From Streptomyces sp. S3(2020) (GTDB lineage: Bacteria; Actinomycetota; Actinomycetes; Streptomycetales; Streptomycetaceae): a DNA stretch of 53,329 nucleotides. Numbering within the stretch: the first letter of the stretch is position 1; each line of letters opens with the position of its first letter. The stretch covers positions 1 through 53,329 of the forward strand of contig NZ_JABERD010000054.1 of assembly GCF_013044505.1 (NCBI RefSeq), given 5' to 3'. The position numbers were made by a program, and so were the translations under genes. Below, in pieces: positions 17,201 through 25,219 of the stretch. The notes beneath the pieces were generated by a model, which was given only the letters and a program-made list of their open reading frames with translations, had not been told where the DNA came from and ran no database searches.

Positions 17201-17465
17201 CGGCGACGCCCGCCACCATCAGCGGAGTTCCGCCGCCCTCCTTCGCGTACCGCTGTCCGAACGTGAGCTGGCCGGCCGCCGCCTCGTCCAGCGCGCGCGT
17301 GTAGGCCTCGTACTCCTCCGCGGAGCTCTGCGCCATGGCATCCAGTGCTCCCCGTCCTCGCGCCATCAGCACCGGCCCGTCGGTACGCCCGCCGGAGCGC
17401 CGCACCTCCTCCTCCACGGCCCGTGCCAACAGCCGCTCGGCGTCCACCCGATGGCTGTCCCGCAT
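14262..17465 (-). CDS. STAND (NB-ARC-like) NTPase with TPR domain
   Basis: 1067 residues from ATG 17465, with GGAGGGG seven bases upstream. Order: charged N-terminus; a Gly/Ala-rich hydrophobic stretch (about 82-126) that may insert in the membrane; the NTPase core with Walker A HGSSGSGRTAL (246-254, Arg252 where Lys is usual), Walker B VTIVLDDA (333-340), sensor-like LVLVTAR, and GGLPLALRV (418-425); a winged-helix segment (YRLHDLVRAFSQARLL); then TPR-like repeats from about 590 to 1000 with recurring GEAWA/GEAWT helices. STAND proteins are signalling switches that oligomerise on ligand binding. No effector domain was recognised at the N-terminus, so output is unknown. No neighbour shares its operon. 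Confidence 0.85.
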   Translation of the reverse strand: MRDSHRVDAERLLARAVEEEVRRSGGRTDGPVLMARGRGALDAMAQSSAEEYEAYTRALDEAAAGQLTFGQRYAKEGGGTPLMVAGVAALAAVVTDLALGTGAGTALGAGAAVGVVGAAATVVKVAGAHLPAAHHQAGAVGQPGGPEQLRLAWLTALEVRGIRPFLDQQRVLSASTGPKKTGPRLKGADKSAAARGRNLLQQSFGQLPEPVAAFAGRRQEMGRIRQWVQAARASTETRPTVVVLHGSSGSGRTALALHAAHDLKDYFRGACVVDLRGDSPEEPPLSTRDALLHLLNRLGAPREQLLFRERSSPDQQVKRLGELYHQHLTGLPVTIVLDDASDPEQVRTLVPERSDSLVLVTARTSLDLPADLPAWVHQLPVEALDAAGAEELLGAAAQDASGPYDADASERIRELCGGLPLALRVAGSSLGPRSPRVLASDLGAYGPVEPVERVLWLRYTDQSDTARRLLRRLALAGRASLGAAAAAALLATDQAEATRQLVALSRAGLIDHVRGDRYRLHDLVRAFSQARLLDEEEPAERNSAQERLIVNYAELADSVLRLVDGNMSTRSDRFSPHGFTSLDEALRWLDDESSFITSTLRHAEGVNQGAVLNLLGALCDYCLLRGDLYRLGEISELAQAVDQGLLLRSVQWRTGIAARQLGELDKARTTLTSVVDLYMEAHHDAGAARALCSLGITLHHQGNLTEAATKLHEALDLQAAPELATDRAWTMHALAAVERDRARVAEAMDLLTRSLVLHRAGESVHGEAWAHFQLGQLGLRMGDVPRAETELRTALDLYGRTRDTRGEAWALTQLARARLVAGDPSPAVDGLRQAASRHRDNEDARGEAWTVYYLGQALEETGNLDLAVRELERSRTMFSRMRDVYGLACARHHSARVTRDQRASQTGSLRNSGFARQLLVDARADFQRIGVAHGEAWTCLELAVVDAGNTRTQQALTLCDDAIGLFTSYGDRRGEDWARFLRCTLLPYAAPGGVEVGTAVAQEDLSQLGRTGHPLRDEKLDDYVEAYQLLLERGVNLEAGWQAWRLGMVPNRHAREVMGVPVASVRG

Positions 17466-17620
17466 GTCACGTCCCCCTCCGGTGACAACTCCTTTGCCTA
17501 TGAGTGTCCTTCGGGAGGGGCGTGAACGCGAGAGGGCCGCGATCAACGGATCCGGTGCGGTGACCTTGAGATCACTCGATCGTTTCTGTGACTGTCGGGC
17601 GAACTGTCGAATGGGGAGCT

Positions 17621-18979
17621 GTGAGCCAAGGGGCGGCGAACGAGCCGACGGAATGGATTCCGGTGGCGTCCTACGCTCGTACGTCGGAGGACTTCCGGCA
17701 GCGGGACGGACACGGGGTGCGCCACCAACTGCGGATCAATGAACGGACCGCCCACCAGCAGGGCTGCCGAATCGTCGCCGTGTACGTCGACAACGGCCGC
17801 AGTGCTTCCAAGGAGGGAGTGGTGAGACCCGGATTCGACCAATTGGTCGAGGACTTGGAGCGCGGGTGCACCACGGACGGCCAGGTTGTCGAGGGGGTCG
17901 TCTGTGTGGCGGACGACCGGCTGTATCGCCGAGCGGAGGACCTGGCGCGGTTCTTCAGCGCCCTGACCCGTCAGCCGGGACGTGTCCACATCGATCCGCG
18001 AGGTGTCCGGGACCCGTACTCGCAAGAGGGGCTGCTGCAAGCCGTGCGATCGCTGGAGGCGGCAGAGACCGAGACGCGGGTCAGGAGTCAGAGGCTGACG
18101 AACTGGCACTGGGCACGGGCCGCCGAAGGCGTTCCGCACAGTGGACCACGTCCCTTCGGGTGGAAGGACGACAGGATCACCGTGCACCCCGTCGAAGCGC
18201 CACTCGTCGAGAAGGCCATCGCCGACCGTACGGGCGGGCGAACGGTCAGTGCCATCGCACTTGAATGGTGCGCCCTCGGTGTGACTGGAACACGGGGTGG
18301 CGGGCCCAATCCGCAGACCGTCACACAGATCATGACCGCGCCCAGAGTGTGCGGCTATCGCGCCAACAGAGGTGAGCTTCTACTGGTGCCGGAAACAGGG
18401 CACCCGGTGCTCGGGCAGTGGCAACCGATCGTGACGCCGGACCAGTGGCAGGCGGTGTGTGCGACCTTCTCCCCAGGCAACCTCTACATGCACAGGGGTA
18501 GCGGAACTCCCAGACTCACCGAGACGAGGGCTGCTCCCCGTCATCTGGCCAGCGGCATCCTCAGGTGTGGAGCGAACCGGCAGGACGGCACGGTCTGCCG
18601 TGGCCGGTTGTGTGCTCAGAAGGGGAGAAGTCGGAGGAGTCCCTACGTCTACTCCTGTCGCGAATGCAGACGGTGCAGCATCAGTGGGCCGTTGGCCGAC
18701 GAAGCGCTCGAGCGGCTCCTGTTCTCCGAAGCGGCGGGACAAGCGCAGCCGTCCGAGGCCGTTCGGCGTCGCTGGCACGCCGGGGAGATGGATCTCCAGG
18801 AGAAGCGAAAGATCATCGCGACGGTGTTCACCCGCTGTGATGTCCGGCCGGGTGTGAAGGGCGAGCCTTCCTGGGACTTCTCACGAGTCGAACCCGTGTG
18901 GTGTGGAGGGCATCTCCGTCCCCCAGTCAGTCCGGGCTCTCAGGCAGGATGGACCCATGCCGAACCGACTGGCCAATGA
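17621..18979 (+). CDS. Large-type serine recombinase (site-specific integrase/resolvase family)
   Basis: 452 residues from GTG 17621 (a GTG at 17588 adds 11 residues; neither start has ideal spacing). The resolvase catalytic domain has the nucleophile in SYARTSED (S22), GVRHQ, and the arginines of DDRLYRRAEDLARF (R100, R103). A recombinase domain follows (GPRPFGWKDD, GGRTVSAIALEW, TRGGGPNPQTVTQIM, VCGYRAN), then a zinc-ribbon segment (ILRCGANRQDG, VYSCRECRRC). The long coiled coil expected after the zinc ribbon is missing. The last 24 residues or so, after EPVWC, look like read-through of intergenic DNA. The end overlaps the next gene by 23 bases. Codon use is less GC-rich than its neighbours. 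No phage genes accompany it. Confidence 0.82.
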   Translation: MSQGAANEPTEWIPVASYARTSEDFRQRDGHGVRHQLRINERTAHQQGCRIVAVYVDNGRSASKEGVVRPGFDQLVEDLERGCTTDGQVVEGVVCVADDRLYRRAEDLARFFSALTRQPGRVHIDPRGVRDPYSQEGLLQAVRSLEAAETETRVRSQRLTNWHWARAAEGVPHSGPRPFGWKDDRITVHPVEAPLVEKAIADRTGGRTVSAIALEWCALGVTGTRGGGPNPQTVTQIMTAPRVCGYRANRGELLLVPETGHPVLGQWQPIVTPDQWQAVCATFSPGNLYMHRGSGTPRLTETRAAPRHLASGILRCGANRQDGTVCRGRLCAQKGRSRRSPYVYSCRECRRCSISGPLADEALERLLFSEAAGQAQPSEAVRRRWHAGEMDLQEKRKIIATVFTRCDVRPGVKGEPSWDFSRVEPVWCGGHLRPPVSPGSQAGWTHAEPTGQ

Positions 18980-20990
18980 GACATCCCCGTACCTCCTCCA
19001 GCACGCCGACAACCCCGTCGACTGGTGGCCCTGGTCGGAAGCGGCCTTCGCGGAGGCGCGACGCCGAGATGTTCCGGTGCATCTGAGCGTCGGGTATTCC
19101 AGCTGCCACTGGTGCCATGTGCTGGCGCGGGAGAGTTTCGAGGACGAAGCAGTCGCCGCCTACATGAACGCCCACTTCGTCAACATCAAGGTCGACCGCG
19201 AGGAACGCCCCGACATCGACGCCGTCTACATGGAGGCCGTCCAGGCCGCCACCGGGCAGGGTGGCTGGCCCATGACCGTGTTCCTCACCGCGGACGCCGA
19301 ACCCTTCTACTTCGGCACGTACTTCCCGCCCGAGCCCCGGCATGGCATGCCGTCCTTCCGGCAGGTTCTGGAAGGTGTGCACAGCGCCTGGAGCGACAAG
19401 CGCGGTGAGGTCGCCGAGGTGGCCGGGAAGATCGTGCGGGATCTCGCCGGACGGGAGATCGGCTACGGCGACGCCCAGGCACCCGGCGAGGAGGAGCTCG
19501 CCAAGGCGCTGCTCGGACTGACCCGGGAGTACGACCCGCAGCGCGGCGGATTCGGCGGGGCGCCCAAGTTCCCGCCGTCCATGGTCGTCGAGTTCCTGCT
19601 GCGGCATCACGCCCGCACCGGATCCGAGGGCGCGTTGCAGATGGCGCAGGACACCTGCGAGCGGATGGCCCGGGGCGGGATCTACGACCAGCTCGGGGGC
19701 GGGTTCGCCAGGTACTCCGTCGACCGAGAGTGGGTCGTGCCGCACTTCGAGAAGATGCTCTACGACAACGCCCTGCTCTGCCGCGTCTACGCCCACCTCT
19801 GGCGCACCACCGGCTCCGAACTGGCCCGCCGGGTGGCCCTGGAGACCGCCGACTTCATGGTGCGCGAACTGCGCACCCCGGAAGGGGGGTTCGCCTCCGC
19901 GCTCGATGCCGACAGTGAGGACGGCAGCGGCAGGCATGTCGAGGGGGCCTACTACGTCTGGACGCCCGAGCAGCTCACCGAGGTCCTCGGTGCCCAGGAC
20001 GCCGAACTCGCCGCGCACTACTTCGGCGTCACCGAGGAGGGCACCTTCGAGGAAGGCGCCTCCGTCCTTCAACTCCCGCAGCATGAGGGTGTGTTCGACG
20101 CCGGGCAGATCGAGTCCGTCAAGGGGCGGCTGCTCGGGGCGCGGGCCCAGCGCCCCGCTCCCGGCCGGGACGACAAGGTCGTGGCCGCCTGGAACGGGCT
20201 CGCGATCGCCGCGCTCGCCGAGACCGGCGCGTACTTCGACCGGCCTGACCTCGTCGACGCCGCGGTCGGGGCCGCCGACCTCCTCGTACGGCTGCATCTC
20301 GACGAGCAGGCGCGGCTCTCGCGTACCAGCAAGGACGGTCATGTCGGGGCCAACGCGGGGGTGTTGGAGGACTACGCCGATGTCGCGGAAGGGTTCCTCG
20401 CCCTGGCCTCCGTCACCGGTGAAGGGGTCTGGCTGGAGTTCGCCGGCTTCCTGCTCGACCACGTCCTCGCACGGTTCGTGGACGCGGAGTCCGGTGCGCT
20501 GTTCGACACCGCCTCCGATGCCGAGCGGCTGATCCGGCGTCCGCAGGACCCCACCGACAACGCGGTCCCTTCGGGATGGACCGCCGCCGCGGGCGCCCTG
20601 CTGAGCTACGCCGCCCAGACCGGTGCCGCACCCCATCGCGCCGCCGCCGAGCGGGCCCTCGGGGTCGTCAAGGCGCTCGGGCCGCGGGTGCCGCGGTTCA
20701 TCGGGTGGGGGCTCGCCGTCGCCGAGGCGCTGCTCGACGGGCCGCGGGAGGTCGCGGTCGTCGGGCCCGCGCTCGACGACCCGGGCACAAAGGTCTTGCA
20801 CCGTACGGCACTTCTGGGCACCGCGCCCGGTGCCGTGGTCGCCGTCGGGGCGACGGGGAGTGACGAGTTGCCCCTGCTCGCCGACCGGCCCCTCGTCGGC
20901 GGTGAACCGACCGCGTACGTCTGCCGTAACTTCACCTGTGACGCCCCGACGACCGACCCGGACCGGCTGCGCGCCGCGCTGAGCGGCTGA
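18957..20990 (+). CDS. DUF255 thioredoxin-like / six-hairpin glycosidase-like protein
   Basis: 677 residues from ATG 18957. The N-terminus is the DUF255 thioredoxin-fold domain (about 1-165): LANETSPYLLQHADNPVDWW, VGYSSCHWCHVLARESFED with a CxxC-type SCHWC site, then DREERPDIDAVYM and GQGGWPMTVFLT. The remainder is an (alpha/alpha)6 barrel-like region with FGGAPKFPPS, DQLGGGFARYSVD, WVVPHFEKMLYDNALL and DDKVVAAWNGLAI. This is the YyaL/spermatogenesis-associated-20-like family. The catalytic role is not established; a redox or epimerase-like activity has been suggested for relatives. Its 5' end overlaps the recombinase gene. Confidence 0.88.
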   Translation: MPNRLANETSPYLLQHADNPVDWWPWSEAAFAEARRRDVPVHLSVGYSSCHWCHVLARESFEDEAVAAYMNAHFVNIKVDREERPDIDAVYMEAVQAATGQGGWPMTVFLTADAEPFYFGTYFPPEPRHGMPSFRQVLEGVHSAWSDKRGEVAEVAGKIVRDLAGREIGYGDAQAPGEEELAKALLGLTREYDPQRGGFGGAPKFPPSMVVEFLLRHHARTGSEGALQMAQDTCERMARGGIYDQLGGGFARYSVDREWVVPHFEKMLYDNALLCRVYAHLWRTTGSELARRVALETADFMVRELRTPEGGFASALDADSEDGSGRHVEGAYYVWTPEQLTEVLGAQDAELAAHYFGVTEEGTFEEGASVLQLPQHEGVFDAGQIESVKGRLLGARAQRPAPGRDDKVVAAWNGLAIAALAETGAYFDRPDLVDAAVGAADLLVRLHLDEQARLSRTSKDGHVGANAGVLEDYADVAEGFLALASVTGEGVWLEFAGFLLDHVLARFVDAESGALFDTASDAERLIRRPQDPTDNAVPSGWTAAAGALLSYAAQTGAAPHRAAAERALGVVKALGPRVPRFIGWGLAVAEALLDGPREVAVVGPALDDPGTKVLHRTALLGTAPGAVVAVGATGSDELPLLADRPLVGGEPTAYVCRNFTCDAPTTDPDRLRAALSG

Positions 20991-21174
20991 AACGTCTTCA
21001 CCCTGCCGTCATCCGGTGTTCGGATTCGCCCCTAAGTCACCACACTCCTCCGAAACATACTATTTATTGGAACAGATCCCACAGTTCACAGATCACCCAT
21101 AACCTCTCCACAGTGATCACGGCGGATGTGACGGACCGTCGTGACAGGGGGTTTTCGGGATCTGGGGGGATCTG

Positions 21175-22443
21175 TTGCTGACGTCTGTCTTCATCGCCGC
21201 CGTCTCGCTCGCCTTGTTCTGGATGGCGGCGTTCACCCTGTGGTGGCAGATGCACGCGTGGCGTACGCCCGAGGTGCTCGCCTCCACCCGGTTCAGCAGG
21301 CCGGACGGCGGCGAGCACGTGTCGTTCTCGCTGCTGCTGCCCGCGCGGCACGAACAGGCCGTGCTGGACCACACCATCCAGCGGCTGCTGGAATCCAGCC
21401 ACACCGACTTCGAGATCATCGTCATCGTCGGGCACGACGACCCGGAGACCACGGCGGTGGCCGAGCGGGCCGCGGCGCGTGACCCCCGGGTCCGTGTCGT
21501 CGTCGACACCCACGAGAAGAAGAACAAGCCGAAGGCCATGAACACGGCGCTGCCGCACTGCCGCGGCGATGTCGTCGGGGTCTTCGACGCCGAGGACCAG
21601 GTCCACCCCGAGCTCCTCGCCCATGTCGACCACGCCTTCAGGACCACCGGGGCCGACGTCGTCCAGGGCGGAGTGCAGCTCATCAACTTCCACTCCAGCT
21701 GGTACAGCCTGCGCAACTGCCTGGAGTACTTCTTCTGGTTCCGCTCCCGGCTGCACCTGCACGCGCAGAAGGGGTTCATCCCGCTCGGCGGCAACACCGT
21801 CTTCGTACGGACCGACACCCTCAAGGAGGCCGGGGGCTGGGACCCCGACTGCCTCGCCGAGGACTGCGACCTGGGCGTACGGCTCTCCAGCGTCGGCAAG
21901 AAGGTCGTCGTCGCCTACGACTCCGACATGGTGACCCGGGAGGAGACCCCCGGCTCGCTCATGTCGCTGCTCAAGCAGCGCACCCGCTGGAACCAGGGCT
22001 TCCTCCAGGTCTACCGGAAGGGGGACTGGAAGCAACTCCCCGGTCTGGGACAGCGGTTGCTCGCCCGCTACACCCTCATGACGCCGTTCCTCCAGGCCTT
22101 CTCCGGTGTCGTCATCCCGCTCAACGCCGCGATCGCGCTCTTCCTCGACGTGCCCGTCGGCGTCGCCTTCATCACCTTCCTGCCGGCCGTCACCGCCCTG
22201 GTCACCTTCGTCTTCGAGGTCGTCGGACTGCACGACTTCGGCAAGCAGTACGGCCTTCGCGTCCGCTTCGTCCACTACCTCAAGCTCGTCGTGGGCGGCC
22301 CCTTCTACCAGGTGCTCCTCGCCGGGGCCGCCGTCCGCGCCGTATGGCGTGAGCAACGCGGCCGGACCGACTGGGAGTTGACCACTCATGTCGGCGCGCA
22401 TCTGAACGAGACACCGGCAATCCGAGAGGACGTCCCTGCGTGA
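21175..22443 (+). CDS. Membrane glycosyltransferase family 2, cellulose-synthase-like
   Basis: 422 residues from TTG 21175, with a GGGGGG run five bases upstream. One N-terminal transmembrane helix (FIAAVSLALFWMAAFTLWW), a GT-A domain, and three or four C-terminal helices. Processive-type motifs: DAED (138-141), EDCDLGVRL (229-237) and QRTRW (268-272), corresponding to the D, D, D, QxxRW signature of cellulose and hyaluronan synthases. It should polymerise or add sugars from a nucleotide-sugar and pass the chain through the membrane. First gene of a four-gene overlapping operon; its stop overlaps the next GTG (GTGA). Sugar specificity cannot be read from the sequence. Confidence 0.85.
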   Translation: MLTSVFIAAVSLALFWMAAFTLWWQMHAWRTPEVLASTRFSRPDGGEHVSFSLLLPARHEQAVLDHTIQRLLESSHTDFEIIVIVGHDDPETTAVAERAAARDPRVRVVVDTHEKKNKPKAMNTALPHCRGDVVGVFDAEDQVHPELLAHVDHAFRTTGADVVQGGVQLINFHSSWYSLRNCLEYFFWFRSRLHLHAQKGFIPLGGNTVFVRTDTLKEAGGWDPDCLAEDCDLGVRLSSVGKKVVVAYDSDMVTREETPGSLMSLLKQRTRWNQGFLQVYRKGDWKQLPGLGQRLLARYTLMTPFLQAFSGVVIPLNAAIALFLDVPVGVAFITFLPAVTALVTFVFEVVGLHDFGKQYGLRVRFVHYLKLVVGGPFYQVLLAGAAVRAVWREQRGRTDWELTTHVGAHLNETPAIREDVPA

Positions 22444-24059
22444 CCTCCACCCTCCCCGCGGTGACCGCTCCCCAGGTCCCCGCGCAGCGGCAGCCTGCGC
22501 CTGAAGCGCGTTCGACCAGTCGAACGACGCCGTCGGTGCGCCCCGACCTCCTCCTCTGCGGTGTGCTCCTCGTCGCGATCCTCACCGTCCAGGGCTGGAA
22601 CATCGCCGACTACCCGACCCTCAGCGACGACGAGGGCACCTACCTCGCCCAGGCCTGGGCCGTCCAGGAGGGCAAGGGCCTGGCCCACTACACCTACTGG
22701 TACGACCACCCGCCGCTCGGCTGGATCCAGATAGCCCTGCTCACCTGGATACCGAAGATGCTCAGCCCCGAGTCGATGACCGTCGGCTCGATGCGCGCCA
22801 CGATGCTGCTGATCAGCGGGATCAGCGCGGTCCTCGTGTACGTCCTCGGACGCCGGCTCTCCCTGCCGCGCTGGGCCGCCGGGCTCGGCATGGCCCTGTT
22901 CGGGCTCTCCCCGCTCTCCGTGGTCCTCCAGCGGGAGATCTTCCTCGACAACCTCGCGGTGATGTGGACGCTCCTCGCGTTCACCCTCGCCGCGTCCCCG
23001 AGCCGCCACCTCTGGCACCACTTCGGTGCGGGCATCGCCGCCGCGACGGCCGTCCTCACCAAGGAGACGATGCTCGTCGTCCTGCCCGCGCTGCTGCTCA
23101 CCATGTGGCGCCACAGTCACCGGGACACCCGTAAGTTCGCCCTCACCGGCGCGATCACGGCGTGCGCGCTGATCGGCTTCGCGTACCCGCTCTTCGCCCT
23201 GCTCAAGGGCGAGTTGCTGCCCGGCAGCGGGCATGTGTCGCTCTGGGACGGGGTCAAGTACCAGATGACCAGGCCCGGTTCGGGCTTCATCCTCGACCAG
23301 GGGTCCGGCTCGCACGGGGTGCTCCAGTCGTGGCTCTACTACGACCGGGTCCTGCCCCTGGGCGGTCTCGTCGGCGCGCTTCTGCTGCTGGTCACCTGGC
23401 GCTGGTCGGTGACCGCCCGCGCGCTGGCCGGACCGGCCCTGACCGTCGCGATCCTCGCCGCGCTCGCCCTGCGCCCGAGCGGCTATCTGCCCGCGATGTA
23501 CGTCATCCAGGCCCTGCCGTTCCTCGCGCTCGTCCTGGCCGGGGGCACCGCCTCCGTCGCCCACGCCGTCCTGCGCAGAAGCCACCGGCTGCCCCGGGGA
23601 GGCCGGTACGCCCTCGCCGCCGTCCTCGCGATCGGCGCCGGCGCCTATGTCGTACCGCGCTGGTACGACGGCGACCGCACCGCCGTCACCGCCGACGCCA
23701 ACGCGCCCTACCAGGCCGCCTCCAAGTGGCTGGCGACCGAGGTGGAGCGGCCGGAGAAGGCGCGGGTACTCGTGGACGACGCGCTCTGGCTGGACCTGGT
23801 GCACGCCGGGTACCGGCCGGGGCTCGGCGCCATCTGGTTCTACAAGGCCGACCTCGACCCGGCGGTGACCAAGACGATGCCGAACGGCTGGAAGGACCTC
23901 GACTACGTCGTGGCCTCCCCGACCGTGCGGCGCGACGCGGCCGACCTGCCCAACGTCAAAGCCGCCATCCAGCACTCGACGCCGGTCGCCGTCTTCGGCA
24001 CCGGTGCGGACCGGATCGAGATCCGGCAGATCCAGACCGTCTCCGGAGGCGTTCGATGA
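22440..24059 (+). CDS. GT-C fold membrane glycosyltransferase (GT39/ArnT-like)
   Basis: 539 residues from GTG 22440, overlapping the GT2 stop. After a proline-rich cytosolic leader come about nine to eleven transmembrane helices. The first periplasmic loop has the GT-C acidic motif SDDEGTYLAQAW (D63, D64, E65) used with lipid-phosphate sugar donors, followed by YWYDHPPLGWIQ and REIFLDNL. The C-terminal 120 residues form an outer domain. It probably transfers a sugar from polyprenyl phosphate onto a polysaccharide, lipid or protein on the outer face. The next gene encodes a candidate maker of such a donor, overlapping at ATGA. Confidence 0.8.
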   Translation: MTSTLPAVTAPQVPAQRQPAPEARSTSRTTPSVRPDLLLCGVLLVAILTVQGWNIADYPTLSDDEGTYLAQAWAVQEGKGLAHYTYWYDHPPLGWIQIALLTWIPKMLSPESMTVGSMRATMLLISGISAVLVYVLGRRLSLPRWAAGLGMALFGLSPLSVVLQREIFLDNLAVMWTLLAFTLAASPSRHLWHHFGAGIAAATAVLTKETMLVVLPALLLTMWRHSHRDTRKFALTGAITACALIGFAYPLFALLKGELLPGSGHVSLWDGVKYQMTRPGSGFILDQGSGSHGVLQSWLYYDRVLPLGGLVGALLLLVTWRWSVTARALAGPALTVAILAALALRPSGYLPAMYVIQALPFLALVLAGGTASVAHAVLRRSHRLPRGGRYALAAVLAIGAGAYVVPRWYDGDRTAVTADANAPYQAASKWLATEVERPEKARVLVDDALWLDLVHAGYRPGLGAIWFYKADLDPAVTKTMPNGWKDLDYVVASPTVRRDAADLPNVKAAIQHSTPVAVFGTGADRIEIRQIQTVSGGVR

Positions 24060-25219
24060 CCCACGAGTACACCGCGCCCGTCCCGGACGTACGGGCGACC
24101 GAGATCCCCGAGCCCGGTGCCGTCACCATCGTCGTGCCGACGTACAACGAGTCCGCGAACATTCGTCAACTCCTGCGTCAGATCACCGAGTCGGTGCCGT
24201 CCCGGCTGCCCTGCGAGGTCGTCTTCGTGGACGACTCCACCGACGACACCCCCGAAGTGATCTACGAGGCCGCCAAGGACTGCCCGTTCCCGGTGACCGT
24301 GCTGCACCGGGACGAGCCGGTCGGCGGGCTCGGCGGGGCGGTCGTGGAGGGAATGAAGGCGGCCGGGTCGGACTGGGTCGTCGTGATGGACGGCGACTGC
24401 CAGCATCCGCCGTCCCTGGTACCGGAGTTGGTCGCGACGGGAGAGCGGGCGAACGCCGGGCTCGTCGTCGCCTCCCGGTACATCAAGGGCGGCAGCCGCG
24501 CCGGGCTCGCCGGCAGCTACCGCGTCGCCGTGTCCAGAGCGGCCACCTGGCTGACCAAGTCCCTCTTCCCGCGCCGGCTGCACGGCATCAGCGACCCGAT
24601 GAGCGGCTTCTTCGCGATCCGCCGCAGCGACATCACGGCCGACGTCCTGCGGCCCCTCGGCTACAAGATCCTCCTCGAACTCGCCGTCCGCAGCCGCCCC
24701 CGCGCGGTCACCGAGGTGCCCTTCGTCTTCCAGGACCGGTACGCGGGCGAGTCCAAGTCCAGTGCCCAGGAGGGGCTGCGCTTCCTGCGCCACCTGGTCG
24801 GTCTGCGCACCGCCTCGCCGGTCGCCCGCATGGTCGGCTTCGGCCTGATCGGCGCGACCGGCTTCGTGCCCAACCTGCTCGGGCTGTACGTCCTCACCGT
24901 CCTCGGTATGCACTACGTACCGGCCGAGATCCTCGCCAACCAGCTCGGCGTCGCCTGGAACTTCCTGCTGATCGAGCATCTGCTGTTCCGCGACCGCCGC
25001 CTCCACCGGCGCTGGTGGGACCGCGCAGGGCGGTTCGCCCTGCTCGCCAACGCCGACCTGGTGCTGCGCATCCCGCTGATCGCGCTGTTCGTGCACCGGT
25101 TCGGGATAGGCGTGCTGTCGGCCACCGCGCTCGCGCTGGTGACGACGTTCGTCCTGCGCTTCGTCGGGACCGAAGCGCTGGTCTACCTGCCGCGCAGAAA
25201 CAGGAGCCGCACCGTATGA
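24056..25219 (+). CDS. Polyprenyl-phosphate glycosyltransferase (GT2) fused to GtrA-like domain
   Basis: 387 residues from ATG 24056, overlapping the previous stop. The N-terminal dolichol-phosphate-mannose-synthase-like GT2 domain has IVVPTYNESANI, VFVDDSTDD (about 57-65), the DxD-type MDGDCQHPPS (111-120) and DPMSGFFAIRR. Residues about 255-385 form a four-helix GtrA-like domain (ARMVGFGLIGATGFVPNLLG, ANQLGVAWNFLLIEHLLFRD) that in relatives helps flip or anchor lipid-linked sugars. It likely makes and presents the polyprenyl-phosphate sugar used by the preceding GT-C enzyme. Its stop overlaps the oxidase start (ATGA). Confidence 0.87.
   Translation: MTHEYTAPVPDVRATEIPEPGAVTIVVPTYNESANIRQLLRQITESVPSRLPCEVVFVDDSTDDTPEVIYEAAKDCPFPVTVLHRDEPVGGLGGAVVEGMKAAGSDWVVVMDGDCQHPPSLVPELVATGERANAGLVVASRYIKGGSRAGLAGSYRVAVSRAATWLTKSLFPRRLHGISDPMSGFFAIRRSDITADVLRPLGYKILLELAVRSRPRAVTEVPFVFQDRYAGESKSSAQEGLRFLRHLVGLRTASPVARMVGFGLIGATGFVPNLLGLYVLTVLGMHYVPAEILANQLGVAWNFLLIEHLLFRDRRLHRRWWDRAGRFALLANADLVLRIPLIALFVHRFGIGVLSATALALVTTFVLRFVGTEALVYLPRRNRSRTV

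Noticed and set aside
17466..18979. Prophage or integrative element around the recombinase
   Set aside because: Flanking genes are chromosomal and only about 120 bases separate the recombinase from the STAND gene; no att repeats or other phage genes were seen.
24004..25215. Extension of the oxidase frame upstream through the GT2-GtrA gene
   Set aside because: The signal peptide and coupled ATG at 25216 define the real start; the upstream part is Arg/Pro-rich out-of-frame sequence.
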